From: Timaviella obliquedivisa GSE-PSE-MK23-08B
GTDB lineage: Bacteria; Cyanobacteriota; Cyanobacteriia; Elainellales; Elainellaceae
Assembly: GCA_019358855.1 (NCBI GenBank)
Contig: JAHHII010000002.1
Location: 60,690 to 124,689 of the forward strand
DNA length: 64,000 nt
Direction: 5' to 3'
Made by a program: the position numbers and the translations under genes. The notes below the pieces were generated by a model. The model was not told the origin of the DNA. It did not search any database and worked only from the letters and a program-made list of their open reading frames with translations. Shown here one piece after another: positions 55,909 to 64,000 of the stretch (positions are counted from its first letter, which is position 1; the number at the start of each line of letters is the position of its first letter).

Positions 55909-56940
55909 GTGGCTTTATACGCAGAACTTCATCGCCATCTTGGAGGTTCGGTTGTGCCGCGCGTCCTGTGGCGCTACTTTGAGCGCAACCGCAGCGATTT
56001 AGCTGAACCTTTTGCAACCTACGACCAGTTTGAAACCTTTTTCACCCGCCCTCGTAACACCTTAGACGAATATTTAGAGCTACATACCCTTGTAGAAAAA
56101 GTGCAAACCGAAGCCTCTCTTCCCTACTTTATCTATCGCTTAATGCGAGGCGCATACGTCTTTGAGAACCTGGCATATCTCGAACTTCGGTACACGCCTT
56201 ATTTACGAACTTCCAGCGATCTCACCCAAACCGAGCGCATCGATCGCATGGCAGATATTGTCGATGTGGTCGGTAAGGCCAGTCAAGTGGGCGAATACCC
56301 CATTGTGACCAGCCAAATTCTTTGTATGCACTCGCGCTTACCCTACGAGGTGAACCGCGCCATTGTAGACTTGGCAGCGCAGATGAAGCATTACGTCTGT
56401 GCGATCGATCTAGCCGGAGGTGACGGACATTACCGCGATCGCCTTGATGAATTTGTTGAGCTATATGCTTACGCGCGATCGCTGAACGTCAATACCACAG
56501 GACACGTCTACGAAACCACCGCTGGCTGCTACCCCGAACTGTTGCCGTACCTAATGAGAATTGGGCATGGCATTCAAATTCCAATCTTGCACCCCGAACT
56601 GCTGAGCGACTTGGCATCTCGGGGACAGTGTTTGGAAGTTTGCCCCACGACCTACCTCAAAACCGGAACGCTCAAGGATATCCAGCAGCTTAAAGTAGTG
56701 TTCGATCGCTGCTTTGAAGCCGGAGTTGATATCGCCATTTGCACTGACAACGCTGGACTTCACAATGTGCGGCTGCCCTTTGAGTATGAGAACCTGCTCA
56801 CTTATGACATCATTAGCTTTGAGCAGTTGCAAGCTTGTCAGGACGCTGCTTTCCGGCACGCTTTCGCCTGGAAACATCAACAGCATCCGGCATCAATTTT
56901 AAACAGCATTCTAGCAGCTGACTTAGCCCTGGTTCGATAA
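55909..56940 (+). CDS. Adenosine-deaminase-like amidohydrolase
   Basis: A 343-residue metal-dependent deaminase of the ADA/AMPD group. Metal His residues H8 and H10 (ELHRHLGGS), H199 and catalytic Glu202 (TGHVYETT), His220 (RIGHG) and Asp280 (CTDNAGL) are present. The second Asp of the family TDDP motif is Asn281 here, and GGDG replaces the usual GDE-type loop. This suggests a substrate other than adenosine, or an adenosine-deaminase-like protein with changed specificity. GTG 55909 is used: it follows AGGAGATTTTCCT and leads straight into the HxH motif. Confidence 0.85.
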   Translation: MALYAELHRHLGGSVVPRVLWRYFERNRSDLAEPFATYDQFETFFTRPRNTLDEYLELHTLVEKVQTEASLPYFIYRLMRGAYVFENLAYLELRYTPYLRTSSDLTQTERIDRMADIVDVVGKASQVGEYPIVTSQILCMHSRLPYEVNRAIVDLAAQMKHYVCAIDLAGGDGHYRDRLDEFVELYAYARSLNVNTTGHVYETTAGCYPELLPYLMRIGHGIQIPILHPELLSDLASRGQCLEVCPTTYLKTGTLKDIQQLKVVFDRCFEAGVDIAICTDNAGLHNVRLPFEYENLLTYDIISFEQLQACQDAAFRHAFAWKHQQHPASILNSILAADLALVR

Positions 56941-56973
56941 TTTCTATTATTCTGTAGGACGCAATTCTCCATA

Positions 56974-57125
56974 AGAGGATGTCTGAGAAGTATCAAAGAT
57001 TCTTACACTCGCCCCCCAACCCCCCATTTTGGGGGACTTCCGAGCCACTCCTTCTTCAAAGTCCCCCAAAATGGGGGATTTGGGGGGCGGATTGGATAGC
57101 AACCTAGACTTCTCAGACATCCTCT
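56974..57125. repeat. MITE-like element, copy B
   Basis: A 152-bp copy. AGAGGATGTCTGAGAAGT at the left and ACTTCTCAGACATCCTCT at the right are exact inverted repeats of 18 bp. The inner stem is CCCCCCATTTTGGGGGACTT with its complement. It is the best preserved copy. Confidence 0.9.
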
Positions 57126-57177
57126 AACGTAGAGTTGCGTTTTTTACTGTCTCAAAGTACTGACGACCTATTGTTTT

Positions 57178-58089
57178 CTAGCACCTTAGAAAATCACTCT
57201 GGCTCCCCGTCACCTCGACATAGATGTGTTCTAAGCGAATGGGCTGGCGGGAAATAGAGCTAAGGGTAATGCCATCGAATCGCTCAATGATGTCTTTTAG
57301 CTCTAAGTGTTTGGGTATCCAGAAGGCAAGGTCACGACCATAGTAGCGAGGGGTAAAGCCTTGCTGCTGAGCACGGGCGATCGCCTCTGCTTCATCTTCA
57401 GTTTGCACCATGACGATTTCTTGAGCCGGAATCAGTTGCTGCAACTCGGTCAAAGTTCCTTCTGCCAAAAGCTTTCCTTCTTTAAGGATGCCTATCCGCT
57501 GACATAATCGCTCGGCTTCTTCTAGCAAATGAGTCGTTAACAGTGTTGTGATCCCCTGGTTTTTGAGTTGGCGAATCAGTTCCCAAAGTTCATAGCGGGC
57601 TTCGATATCGAGTCCGGTGGTGGGTTCATCCAGAATCACAAGCTTGGGTTGATGAACCAGCGCGATCGCCACACTCAGTCGTCGCTGCATTCCACCGCTA
57701 AGGGTTTCAACGGGGCTATTTGCCCGATCAACTAAATTCACAGCCTCTAGACAATTGTTAACTTGCTCGACTCTTTCAGATTTAGATAGACCGTAGAGCC
57801 GGGCAAAAAAGTCTAAGTTTTCTCGGCAGGTCAAAGATTGATAGAGCAGATTCTCTTGAGGAGCAATGCCAATTAGCTTCTTGGTGGCTTGGCAAACAGA
57901 TTTACCTTCAATATAAATAGCTCCGCTATCGGCTCTGAGCAAATCGCAAATAATGTTAATCGTTGTTGTTTTGCCTGCTCCATTTGGCCCTAACAACCCG
58001 TACACTTCACCTTCTGCAATAGAGAAATCTAGGTCTTGTAGAACCAGGCGATCGCCATACCTCTTGTTTAGCTTTTCAATTCGCAGCAA
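57178..58089 (-). CDS. ABC transporter ATP-binding protein (ABC-2 exporter)
   Basis: A 303-residue ATPase of the DrrA/NatA type. Walker A is GPNGAGKTTTIN (about 34-45), signature LSGGMQRRLSVA (about 133-144), Walker B LVILDEPTTGLD (about 152-163), then a C-terminal extension typical of drug or lipid exporters. It ends 3 bp from the permease gene that precedes it on the minus strand. Substrate unknown: hydrophobic drugs, lipids or sodium are family options. Confidence 0.93.
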   Translation of the reverse strand: MLRIEKLNKRYGDRLVLQDLDFSIAEGEVYGLLGPNGAGKTTTINIICDLLRADSGAIYIEGKSVCQATKKLIGIAPQENLLYQSLTCRENLDFFARLYGLSKSERVEQVNNCLEAVNLVDRANSPVETLSGGMQRRLSVAIALVHQPKLVILDEPTTGLDIEARYELWELIRQLKNQGITTLLTTHLLEEAERLCQRIGILKEGKLLAEGTLTELQQLIPAQEIVMVQTEDEAEAIARAQQQGFTPRYYGRDLAFWIPKHLELKDIIERFDGITLSSISRQPIRLEHIYVEVTGSQSDFLRC

Positions 58090-58092
58090 GCG

Positions 58093-58884
58093 CTATAGCC
58101 TCCTTTCTGAAACCAACATCCGACGATACGACAGCCATCCACCCAAAACCGTCAATGTCGCAAAGCCCACCAAAAACCAAAAATGTCGAGCAATTCCAGA
58201 TAAACTCTCACCGGATGCCCATACGCCTGTAAGGGCTTCGTTCATATGATAAATCGGGTTATATTCTGCCCAACGCAACAGGCTTTCTGGAAATAATGAA
58301 GCGGGTAAAAATACGCCACCTAAAATCAGGAGAGGTACACCAAACGCAGCGACTAAAGCATTGACATCCTCGGTGCGGCGAGCAAACTGAGTTCCTAAAA
58401 TGAAACCGACTCCCACATAGGAGGCAATGCTCAACAAAATAATTAGTGCGCCTAGCCAAAAGCTTCCATTAAATTGCGCCCCAACTAACGCAGCAACTAG
58501 ATACACAATCAAGGTTTGACCAATGCCAATCCAAGTATGCGCCACAAAGATGCCCAAGAAGTAAGACGTGCCGCTGAGGGGCGAGAGAAACAGACGTTTG
58601 AGCGTTCGTTGTTCTCGTTCAGAAACGACGGTGGCAACGCTTCCACCCAAGCAGCTAAAAAACAAAGCTGCCCCGATTAAGGTTGCTGGAGCTGCTGTTT
58701 CAAAAGCGTCACCGATCGCCAGCTTCGTCTTCTCTGCCACAATCAGCCCATTCAAAACAAGGACTGAGACAGGGAAAATTGCCCAAGAAATCAACGATCG
58801 CCGTCTTCGCAGCAGTTCCGTTAAAATTCGTCCTGCCACTGCCAAAGTTTCGTTCCAGTATTTACCAAAAGAGACGCTACTCAA
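58093..58884 (-). CDS. ABC-2 type permease
   Basis: A 263-residue membrane protein with six helices and the ABC-2 region SEREQRTLKRLFLSPLSGTS (about 88-107). FVAHTWIGIGQTLIVYLVAAL and a terminal LGGWLSYRRMLV helix follow. Together with the ATPase it forms a two-gene exporter. The order permease then ATPase, with 3 bp between, implies one transcript starting upstream of 58884. Confidence 0.92.
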   Translation of the reverse strand: MSSVSFGKYWNETLAVAGRILTELLRRRRSLISWAIFPVSVLVLNGLIVAEKTKLAIGDAFETAAPATLIGAALFFSCLGGSVATVVSEREQRTLKRLFLSPLSGTSYFLGIFVAHTWIGIGQTLIVYLVAALVGAQFNGSFWLGALIILLSIASYVGVGFILGTQFARRTEDVNALVAAFGVPLLILGGVFLPASLFPESLLRWAEYNPIYHMNEALTGVWASGESLSGIARHFWFLVGFATLTVLGGWLSYRRMLVSERRL

Positions 58885-58969
58885 GAAAAGCCCCCATGCC
58901 TAACGTTTCTATCTTAGGGGGATGGGGGAATTTTAGATTTGCGACTTTTAAGATCTCCCAACTCAAAAC

Positions 58970-59293
58970 CTAAAACCGATTCACCTCAGGAGCCATGCTG
59001 TCATTGCCAGTTTGGGGCAAGAACAAGTTACTAGCAGCGTCGTTTTGATAAAGGCAATCAATTTGATGGCTGGCTGCATCGCGCTTTTCAATATCGCCCG
59101 TAAAGCCAAACGTATTCACGCGGTTATTGCATTGATTGACATCTTCAGAAGTCACCAGATTGCGACTTTGAAGAATGCTCCAGTTGCTACTCCGAATCAC
59201 GCATCCGGGCTGCGTTCTAGGTTGGGAAACGTGGACAGGGTTTGGGCTGCTCTTCGCGATCGTCTGAGTAGGGATCGGAGTGGTCTGAGTCAT
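58970..59293 (-). CDS. Hypothetical 107-residue protein, start uncertain
   Basis: The C-terminal 75 residues look like a real small protein (RSSNWSILQSRNLVTSEDV, NTFGFTGDIEKRDAASHQID, CLYQNDAASNLFLPQ) with three cysteines. The first 35 residues (Thr/Pro-rich) are unconvincing. The next frame over (GTG 59357 to about 59220) encodes a Ser/Asp/Arg repeat (RSRYSDDRYSDDDSDHSDPY), so the real N-terminus may lie there, with a frameshift between. No family recognised. Confidence 0.45.
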   Translation of the reverse strand: MTQTTPIPTQTIAKSSPNPVHVSQPRTQPGCVIRSSNWSILQSRNLVTSEDVNQCNNRVNTFGFTGDIEKRDAASHQIDCLYQNDAASNLFLPQTGNDSMAPEVNRF

Positions 59294-59462
59294 CGTCCGA
59301 ATAGCGATCGTCTGAGTAGCGAGATCTAGAAGGAGGTTTCGGCAGTTTACGTTTCACGGTCAGAAGTCTTGAAAAGCTTGGGCGTAGTTCTTTGTAAAAT
59401 TCAGACTATTTTAGTTTAGTTCCTTGCAGGTGGGTTATGCAAAAGAGCCGCAAGCAGCAGCT

Positions 59463-60668
59463 TTAAGGGATTGGAACGCCGCAGTAAACAGGGAGAGTAA
59501 AGTGGAAGCAACTACCGTGATTAGGACTAGAGTCTACCCAAATTTGACCATAGTGAGCTTGCACCACTCGCTTACAGAGTCCTAACCCAATTCCGTAGCC
59601 CTCCTTAGCTTCGTCTCGCTTCAAGCGAAAGCAGTCTTCAAAAATACTTTGCTGGTTTTCTTCAGGAATGCCGGGCCCATCGTCGCCAATACTAACCTGA
59701 ACTTTTTGGCTCGTGCGGTGCAGAATGCTGATCTGAATGGTGCCGTTTTCGGGCGTGTATTTAACAGCATTGTCTAGAAGATTAATCATGACCTGTTTGA
59801 TGCGCTCAGGGTCTGCATAAACACTAGGCAAGTCTGAAGGAATATCGATCGCCACGTGATGAGCTTTAATTTTGAATTGTTCGCTCAATTGATTCAGTAC
59901 CTCCAAGCAAAGCACCGTCAGGTTGACCTCTTCAGGCTGAATTTTAATGCCTGCACCTTTTTCCCTTGCCGCTTGCAAAACATCGGTAATCATCCGATCG
60001 ATGGCTTTGGTTTGGGTGCGGGCATGTTTCATGATTTGGGCCATCAAAGCTGGGTTGAGACGAGTGCCGCCTGCTTCGTCGCGGGAGTTGTTGCCTATTT
60101 CTAAAGTCTCAATGGCGATCGACACTGCTGTGAGAGGATTGCGCAAATCATGAGCTAGCATGGAAATAAGCTGATCCTTAAAGCGGACTTGTGCCTGAAG
60201 CTCTTCTTTTTCTCGATGGAGTCGAAAAATTTCGTCAGAGAGTTGAAGAAGTTCAGCAGAATGGGCGATCGAAGGGACTCTGTTAGAGCTAGATATATTA
60301 GAGCTAGATGTATTTTCGTAGGCATTAGGAGCGCCCTGCGCCAACCAGTGCTCATCGACCACTCGCTGCCAGCGTCCCCACCAACTGCCCAGCTGAGCCA
60401 CCAAATCGCTGCCTGCCAAAACTTGGCGAGGCTCTGGATAAATCCGAATTAAAGAGGGCGTTGCCATTAACTTAAAGTACTCTGCTAGGTGAGGCTGTTC
60501 ACCAACATCAACGATTTGCAGATCATAATAAGTATCATCGGCTGCCGCCTCCTTTAAAAACTGTCGAATCTGTCGGATTTTCTCACTGGAACTTGGGCGC
60601 TTGTCAATAAAGAGCAAGAGCTGGAGAGGAGCTTCAGAGCGCTTGAATTGAGGGAACTGTGCCTCCAT
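59463..60668 (-). CDS. sasA: Circadian output histidine kinase SasA
   Basis: Adaptive-response sensory kinase that relays KaiC state to the regulator RpaA; 401 residues. An N-terminal KaiB/thioredoxin-like domain (about 15-105: LQLLLFIDKRPSSSEKIRQI, QPHLAEYFKLMATPSLIRIY) precedes a coiled coil. HisKA has the phospho-His in MLAHDLRNPLTAV, and the HATPase domain (INLLDNAVKYTPENG, GDDGPGIPEE, GIGLGLCKRVV) is complete. The KaiB-like fold separates it from other kinases. kaiABC and rpaA are not in the window. Confidence 0.95.
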   Translation of the reverse strand: MEAQFPQFKRSEAPLQLLLFIDKRPSSSEKIRQIRQFLKEAAADDTYYDLQIVDVGEQPHLAEYFKLMATPSLIRIYPEPRQVLAGSDLVAQLGSWWGRWQRVVDEHWLAQGAPNAYENTSSSNISSSNRVPSIAHSAELLQLSDEIFRLHREKEELQAQVRFKDQLISMLAHDLRNPLTAVSIAIETLEIGNNSRDEAGGTRLNPALMAQIMKHARTQTKAIDRMITDVLQAAREKGAGIKIQPEEVNLTVLCLEVLNQLSEQFKIKAHHVAIDIPSDLPSVYADPERIKQVMINLLDNAVKYTPENGTIQISILHRTSQKVQVSIGDDGPGIPEENQQSIFEDCFRLKRDEAKEGYGIGLGLCKRVVQAHYGQIWVDSSPNHGSCFHFTLPVYCGVPIP

Positions 60669-60907
60669 TTGAACCTACTGTAAGCGGCAAGGAGTTATGT
60701 AGAGTTTGGAAGACCCTTAAGAAAACTCAATTTCTTAATTATTTTGACAGATTTTGCTGAGACTGATGCGACAAACTCACTAAGCCCACTTTGTAATGGC
60801 AAGAAAGAGTTCATTTCTGAGCCATAGCAAGCATTGCCGATGTGATGTGCTCAACAAGCTATGTAATATTGTTGAAACTTATTTATTAAGGTGGCAGGGG
60901 AAAAGCA

Positions 60908-62098
60908 ATGAAGATTCTGGTGCTGGCGTGGGAGTTTCCACCCCGAATTGTCGGGGGAATTTCTCGTCATGTGGCAGAGCTATATCCGGAAATAGTGCAG
61001 ACTGGAAACGAGGTGCACTTGCTAACGGTGGAGTTTGGATTAGCTCCGCACTACGAGGTAGTTGAAGGAATTCATGTGCATCGGGTGCCTGTGGCAGAGA
61101 GCCAAGACTTTTTCCATTGGGTCGTTAACATGAATGCCAGTATGGGGCAACATGGGGGCAAGCTTATGCAAGAAGAAGCTCCTTTTGACATTATTCATGC
61201 TCATGACTGGCTGGTAGCTGATGCCGCGATCGCTCTTAAAAATCTCTTTAACGTGCCTCTAGTCGCCACAATTCACGCGACAGAATATGGTCGTTATAAC
61301 GGCTTATACACTGACACTCACCGCTACATTAGTCAAAAAGAAGCCACACTTGCCCATGAAGCCTGGCGGGTAATTGTTTGTACCAACTACATGCGCCTAG
61401 AAATAGAGCGAGTCTTCCAGTGCCCCTGGGACAAAATTGATGTGGTTTACAACGGCGTGCGGCGAGATCAGCCGCCGCTGCTCAACTTTGATGCCACTTC
61501 ATTCCGTCGTCGTTTTGCCGCTGACCAAGAAAAAATTGTTTACTACGTTGGGCGCATGACCTATGAGAAAGGCGTTGATTTACTGTTGAGTGCTGCCCCT
61601 CAGGTACTTCGGGAAATGCAGGGTCGCGTTAAATTTGTCATTATTGGGGGAGGCAACACCGATCATCTCAAGCGCCAAGCCTGGGATTTAGGCATTTGGC
61701 ACAAGTGCTATTTCACAGGCTTTATGTCTGAACATGACCTGATGCGTTTCCGCACGATCGCCGACTGTTCTGTTTTCCCTAGCCTGTATGAACCTTTTGG
61801 CATTGTGGCACTGGAAAGTTTTGCGGTAGGTGTCCCCGTTGTGGTTTCAGATACAGGCGGTTTGCCTGAAGTGGTGCGCCACGGCAAGACGGGAATCGTG
61901 ACTCAAACAGGCAATCCAGACTCGATCGCCTGGGGCATTTTAGAAATGTTGAAAAATCCAGAGCGAGCCAAACAATGGTCTGAAGATGCTTACAAAGATT
62001 TGGAGGCACGCTTTAGTTGGAATAAGCTAGCGCAACAAACTGAGGCAATTTACGGTCGGGTACTGCACGAGCAAGGGAAATCCAGTGCTGCCAACTGA
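60908..62098 (+). CDS. Glycosyltransferase family 4 (glycogen-synthase-like)
   Basis: A 396-residue GT-B enzyme. The N-terminal glycine loop is FPPRIVGGISRHVAEL (about 11-26) and the C-terminal donor site shows YVGRMTYEKGVDLLLSA and the E-x7-E motif in SLYEPFGIVALESFAVG. It resembles archaeal-type glycogen synthases and alpha-glucosyltransferases; acceptor unknown. It is divergent from sasA. Its end overlaps the DUF790 gene by 14 bp, so the two are translationally linked. Confidence 0.9.
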   Translation: MKILVLAWEFPPRIVGGISRHVAELYPEIVQTGNEVHLLTVEFGLAPHYEVVEGIHVHRVPVAESQDFFHWVVNMNASMGQHGGKLMQEEAPFDIIHAHDWLVADAAIALKNLFNVPLVATIHATEYGRYNGLYTDTHRYISQKEATLAHEAWRVIVCTNYMRLEIERVFQCPWDKIDVVYNGVRRDQPPLLNFDATSFRRRFAADQEKIVYYVGRMTYEKGVDLLLSAAPQVLREMQGRVKFVIIGGGNTDHLKRQAWDLGIWHKCYFTGFMSEHDLMRFRTIADCSVFPSLYEPFGIVALESFAVGVPVVVSDTGGLPEVVRHGKTGIVTQTGNPDSIAWGILEMLKNPERAKQWSEDAYKDLEARFSWNKLAQQTEAIYGRVLHEQGKSSAAN

Positions 62099-63305
62099 GC
62101 TATTAATGTCACGCCCGAATGGCGAGGAACTGGTGCCGAAGCGGTTGAGCTTAGATAGTAAGAATTTGGCGATCGCCACTCATCTCATTAACCTATTTCA
62201 GCAATCTCAAGGCAACCCTCAAAAAGAACTCGATCGCCTCTTGCAAGAACTAGAAGGCGAAAGCACCGACTACCGCATTAAACGCGGGCTAGCACATCTA
62301 CTTAAAAGCGAAACCTTCAGCACCTTTGAAATCATTAGCCCCCTTGATCCCCAGATTTTACGACAACGGGTTTTTGCCCTGTCTGCCCACTCGCCACCCA
62401 TCCCTCAGGCTGCTTCAGCCACACTGACCAGCCTAGCGCTTCAACTCAGTGAAGAACTTGACCATGAAGTTTCACCCGATCAAATTCGCACCGGACTCTA
62501 TGCCGATCTTGCTGAGAACCGCATCCTGACCCAGTTCAATCTGCCCACTCCAGAAGCACTCCTGCATCGCTACAATCTTTCTCAAGTGCAGGGCATTTTT
62601 TATAAAGCGAGTCAAATCCGGATTAATGCCCATCGTAATGATCCGGGGGAATACAAGCTGCTATTTCGCTATCTGAAGCTATTTGGGCTAATGGCATATA
62701 TTGAGGGCGATGCCGAGCATGGCTTTGCGATCGCCATTGATGGACCCAGCAGTTTGTTCAAACCTAGTACTCGCTATGGGTTGGACATTGCCAAAATGAT
62801 TCCAGCATTATTGCATGTGACCAAATGGAGCCTCAGTGCTGATTTGCAGATTAAAGATCCCTATACCAAAGAGCAAAAAACACGACGATTTAGCCTCGAC
62901 TCGGGCTGTGGATTAGTCAGCCATTATCCACCCGGAAAGCCCTACGACAGTATGCTAGAAAGTGCCTTTGCCGATCGGTGGGCAGCCCTTAAAACAGACT
63001 GGGTACTAGAGCGAGAAGTCGATCTGATTCCGATTCCAGGCAGCGTTATGATTCCTGACTTTCGGTTGGTGCATCCGGACGGGCGATCGGTGTTACTAGA
63101 AATTGTGGGCTATTGGCGACCCGAATATCTGCGTAAAAAGTTTTCGCAGGTGCGACAGTCGGGCTGTGACAATTTGATTTTGGCAATTTCGGAACGGTTG
63201 AACCTGGAGAAAGCCGGAGTGAAAGTGGCAGATACTCCTGCAAAAATCATCTGGTTCAAAGACAAGTTATTACCAAAATCAGTGTTGGCAGCATTAGAAG
63301 ATTGA
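62085..63305 (+). CDS. DUF790 (Bax1-like) nuclease-fold protein
   Basis: A 406-residue protein. The GTG start at 62085 gives LPTELLMSRPNGEELVPKRL, matching the family start, so it is preferred over ATG 62106. The C-terminal domain has a PD-(D/E)XK-like site (SVMIPDFRLVHPDG, then LLEIVGYWRPEYLRKKF). In archaea the same family is Bax1, a nuclease partner of the XPB helicase in DNA repair. No XPB gene adjoins it here; instead it is coupled to a glycosyltransferase, an odd pairing. Confidence 0.85.
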   Translation: MLPTELLMSRPNGEELVPKRLSLDSKNLAIATHLINLFQQSQGNPQKELDRLLQELEGESTDYRIKRGLAHLLKSETFSTFEIISPLDPQILRQRVFALSAHSPPIPQAASATLTSLALQLSEELDHEVSPDQIRTGLYADLAENRILTQFNLPTPEALLHRYNLSQVQGIFYKASQIRINAHRNDPGEYKLLFRYLKLFGLMAYIEGDAEHGFAIAIDGPSSLFKPSTRYGLDIAKMIPALLHVTKWSLSADLQIKDPYTKEQKTRRFSLDSGCGLVSHYPPGKPYDSMLESAFADRWAALKTDWVLEREVDLIPIPGSVMIPDFRLVHPDGRSVLLEIVGYWRPEYLRKKFSQVRQSGCDNLILAISERLNLEKAGVKVADTPAKIIWFKDKLLPKSVLAALED

Positions 63306-63308
63306 TCT

Positions 63309-64000
63309 TTACAACACCCCGCATTGTCCTTGCTGCCGCATCAGGTGATCGCACAGCACAAGCGCCACCATGGCTTCGACCATCGGCACGGCGCGGGGTA
63401 ACACGCAGGGATCATGTCTACCTTTAGCAGCAAGCATCGTCTCTTCCCCAGATTGGGTAACTGTGCGTTGCTCTTTGCGAATCGTAGCAGTCGGCTTAAA
63501 CGCTACGCGGATGATTATATTCTCGCCATTGGTAATGCCGCCTTGCGTACCGCCCGATCGATTGGTGACAGTCCGGATCGCTCCTGCTGCGTCGGTGTAA
63601 AACTCGTCATTATGTTCGCTGCCCGTCATCAGAGTGCCAGCAAAACCGGAGCCAATCTCAAAGCCTTTGGAGGCAGGCAGCGACATCACGCCTTTAGCTA
63701 AGTCTGCCTCTAGTTTGTCAAAAACAGGCATCCCTAACCCTTTAGGCAAACCCCGAGCAACGCATTCTACAACGCCTCCAATGGAGTCGCCCTGTCGTCC
63801 AGTTTGTTCAATTAATTCAATCATGCGATCGCCACATTCCAAGTCAGGACAACGCACAATGTTGCGCTCAACTTGCTCTAGAGTTACCGTATTGGGATCA
63901 ATCACGCCTTCTAGATCTTTAATGCGTTTAACGTAGCCAACAATTTCGATCGCAGCAACTTGGCGAAGAATTTTCTTGGCGATCGCCCCTGCTGCGACCC
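63309..64000 (-). CDS. aroC: Chorismate synthase, 5' part beyond window
   Basis: The last shikimate-pathway enzyme (EPSP to chorismate, FMN-dependent). About 230 C-terminal residues are in the window and the frame runs on to the right edge ([20 protein letters not shown]). Family signatures include [48 protein letters not shown] and FKPTATI; the end ([20 protein letters not shown]) is typical. It is convergent with the DUF790 gene, stops 3 bp apart. Confidence 0.96.
   Translation of the reverse strand, partial: VAAGAIAKKILRQVAAIEIVGYVKRIKDLEGVIDPNTVTLEQVERNIVRCPDLECGDRMIELIEQTGRQGDSIGGVVECVARGLPKGLGMPVFDKLEADLAKGVMSLPASKGFEIGSGFAGTLMTGSEHNDEFYTDAAGAIRTVTNRSGGTQGGITNGENIIIRVAFKPTATIRKEQRTVTQSGEETMLAAKGRHDPCVLPRAVPMVEAMVALVLCDHLMRQQGQCGVL

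Noticed and set aside
59012..59329. 105-residue plus-strand frame opposite the small hypothetical gene
   Set aside because: The minus strand gives the more protein-like product; the plus frame has no ribosome site.

Overview
The window reads as a chromosomal segment of a cyanobacterium, probably a filamentous Leptolyngbya-like type (the genus-level guess is inference). Reasons: the HIP1 octamer GCGATCGC and its core recur throughout; there is a cytochrome b6f small subunit (PetL), the clock kinase SasA, a fused BgtB-type amino-acid permease, type III glutamine synthetase and a cyanobacterial-type RNase P RNA. Most of the 64 kb is housekeeping sequence with short operons on both strands. No prophage, complete insertion sequence or CRISPR array was seen.

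Layout. 0-13 kb: a truncated Gfo/Idh oxidoreductase, RNase III, RNase P RNA, a CHAD protein, a divergent basic-amino-acid ABC transporter pair, an SLH surface-type protein, an SGNH hydrolase, and an iron-linked block (flavodoxin with Fur-like palindromes and an attenuator-like leader, a Crp/Fnr regulator, a ferritin-like protein and a FeoA-domain protein). 13-18 kb: a PD-(D/E)XK nuclease directly coupled to an Eco57I-like adenine methylase, two tiny membrane proteins, a decayed Kef-type antiporter and LexA. 18-23 kb: two paralogous B12-binding radical SAM proteins flanking a small protein and a cupin, then petL. 23-30 kb: aroB, an AI-2E permease, urate oxidation genes (hpxO, uraD), a papain-like amidase, small secreted or lipid-anchored proteins and an SSB. 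30-36 kb: a five-gene nucleotide-sugar cluster. 36-43 kb: tRNA-Val with an orphan transposon end beside it, pyrG, a LURP-one protein, thiC and a sodium symporter, each of the last two behind its own TPP riboswitch, with a broken Uma2 gene between them. 43-64 kb: an RTX protein, a two-component pair, leuA, tRNA-Cys, tldD, a YnfA protein, PPK2, glnN, an adenosine-deaminase-like protein, an ABC-2 exporter, sasA, a GT4 glycosyltransferase, a DUF790 nuclease and truncated aroC.

The most notable hidden structure is at 36120-36254. It is a repeat array ending in TGTACA, 7 bp from the 3' end of tRNA-Val. Its repeats, spacing and position relative to a GGTT motif in the tRNA D-loop fit the left end of a type V-K CRISPR-associated Tn7-like transposon (CAST) that has lost its machinery. 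A weaker relative lies at 43430-43462. A separate MITE-like family of about 152 bp has three full copies and one core copy between 43 and 57 kb.

Other points of interest are the split nuclease-methylase pair, the TPP-riboswitch-controlled symporter as a candidate thiamin or pyrimidine importer, the sugar cluster without a dehydratase or glycosyltransferase, and several enzymes with an unexpected residue at a metal or catalytic position (RNase III, ferritin-like, adenosine-deaminase-like).
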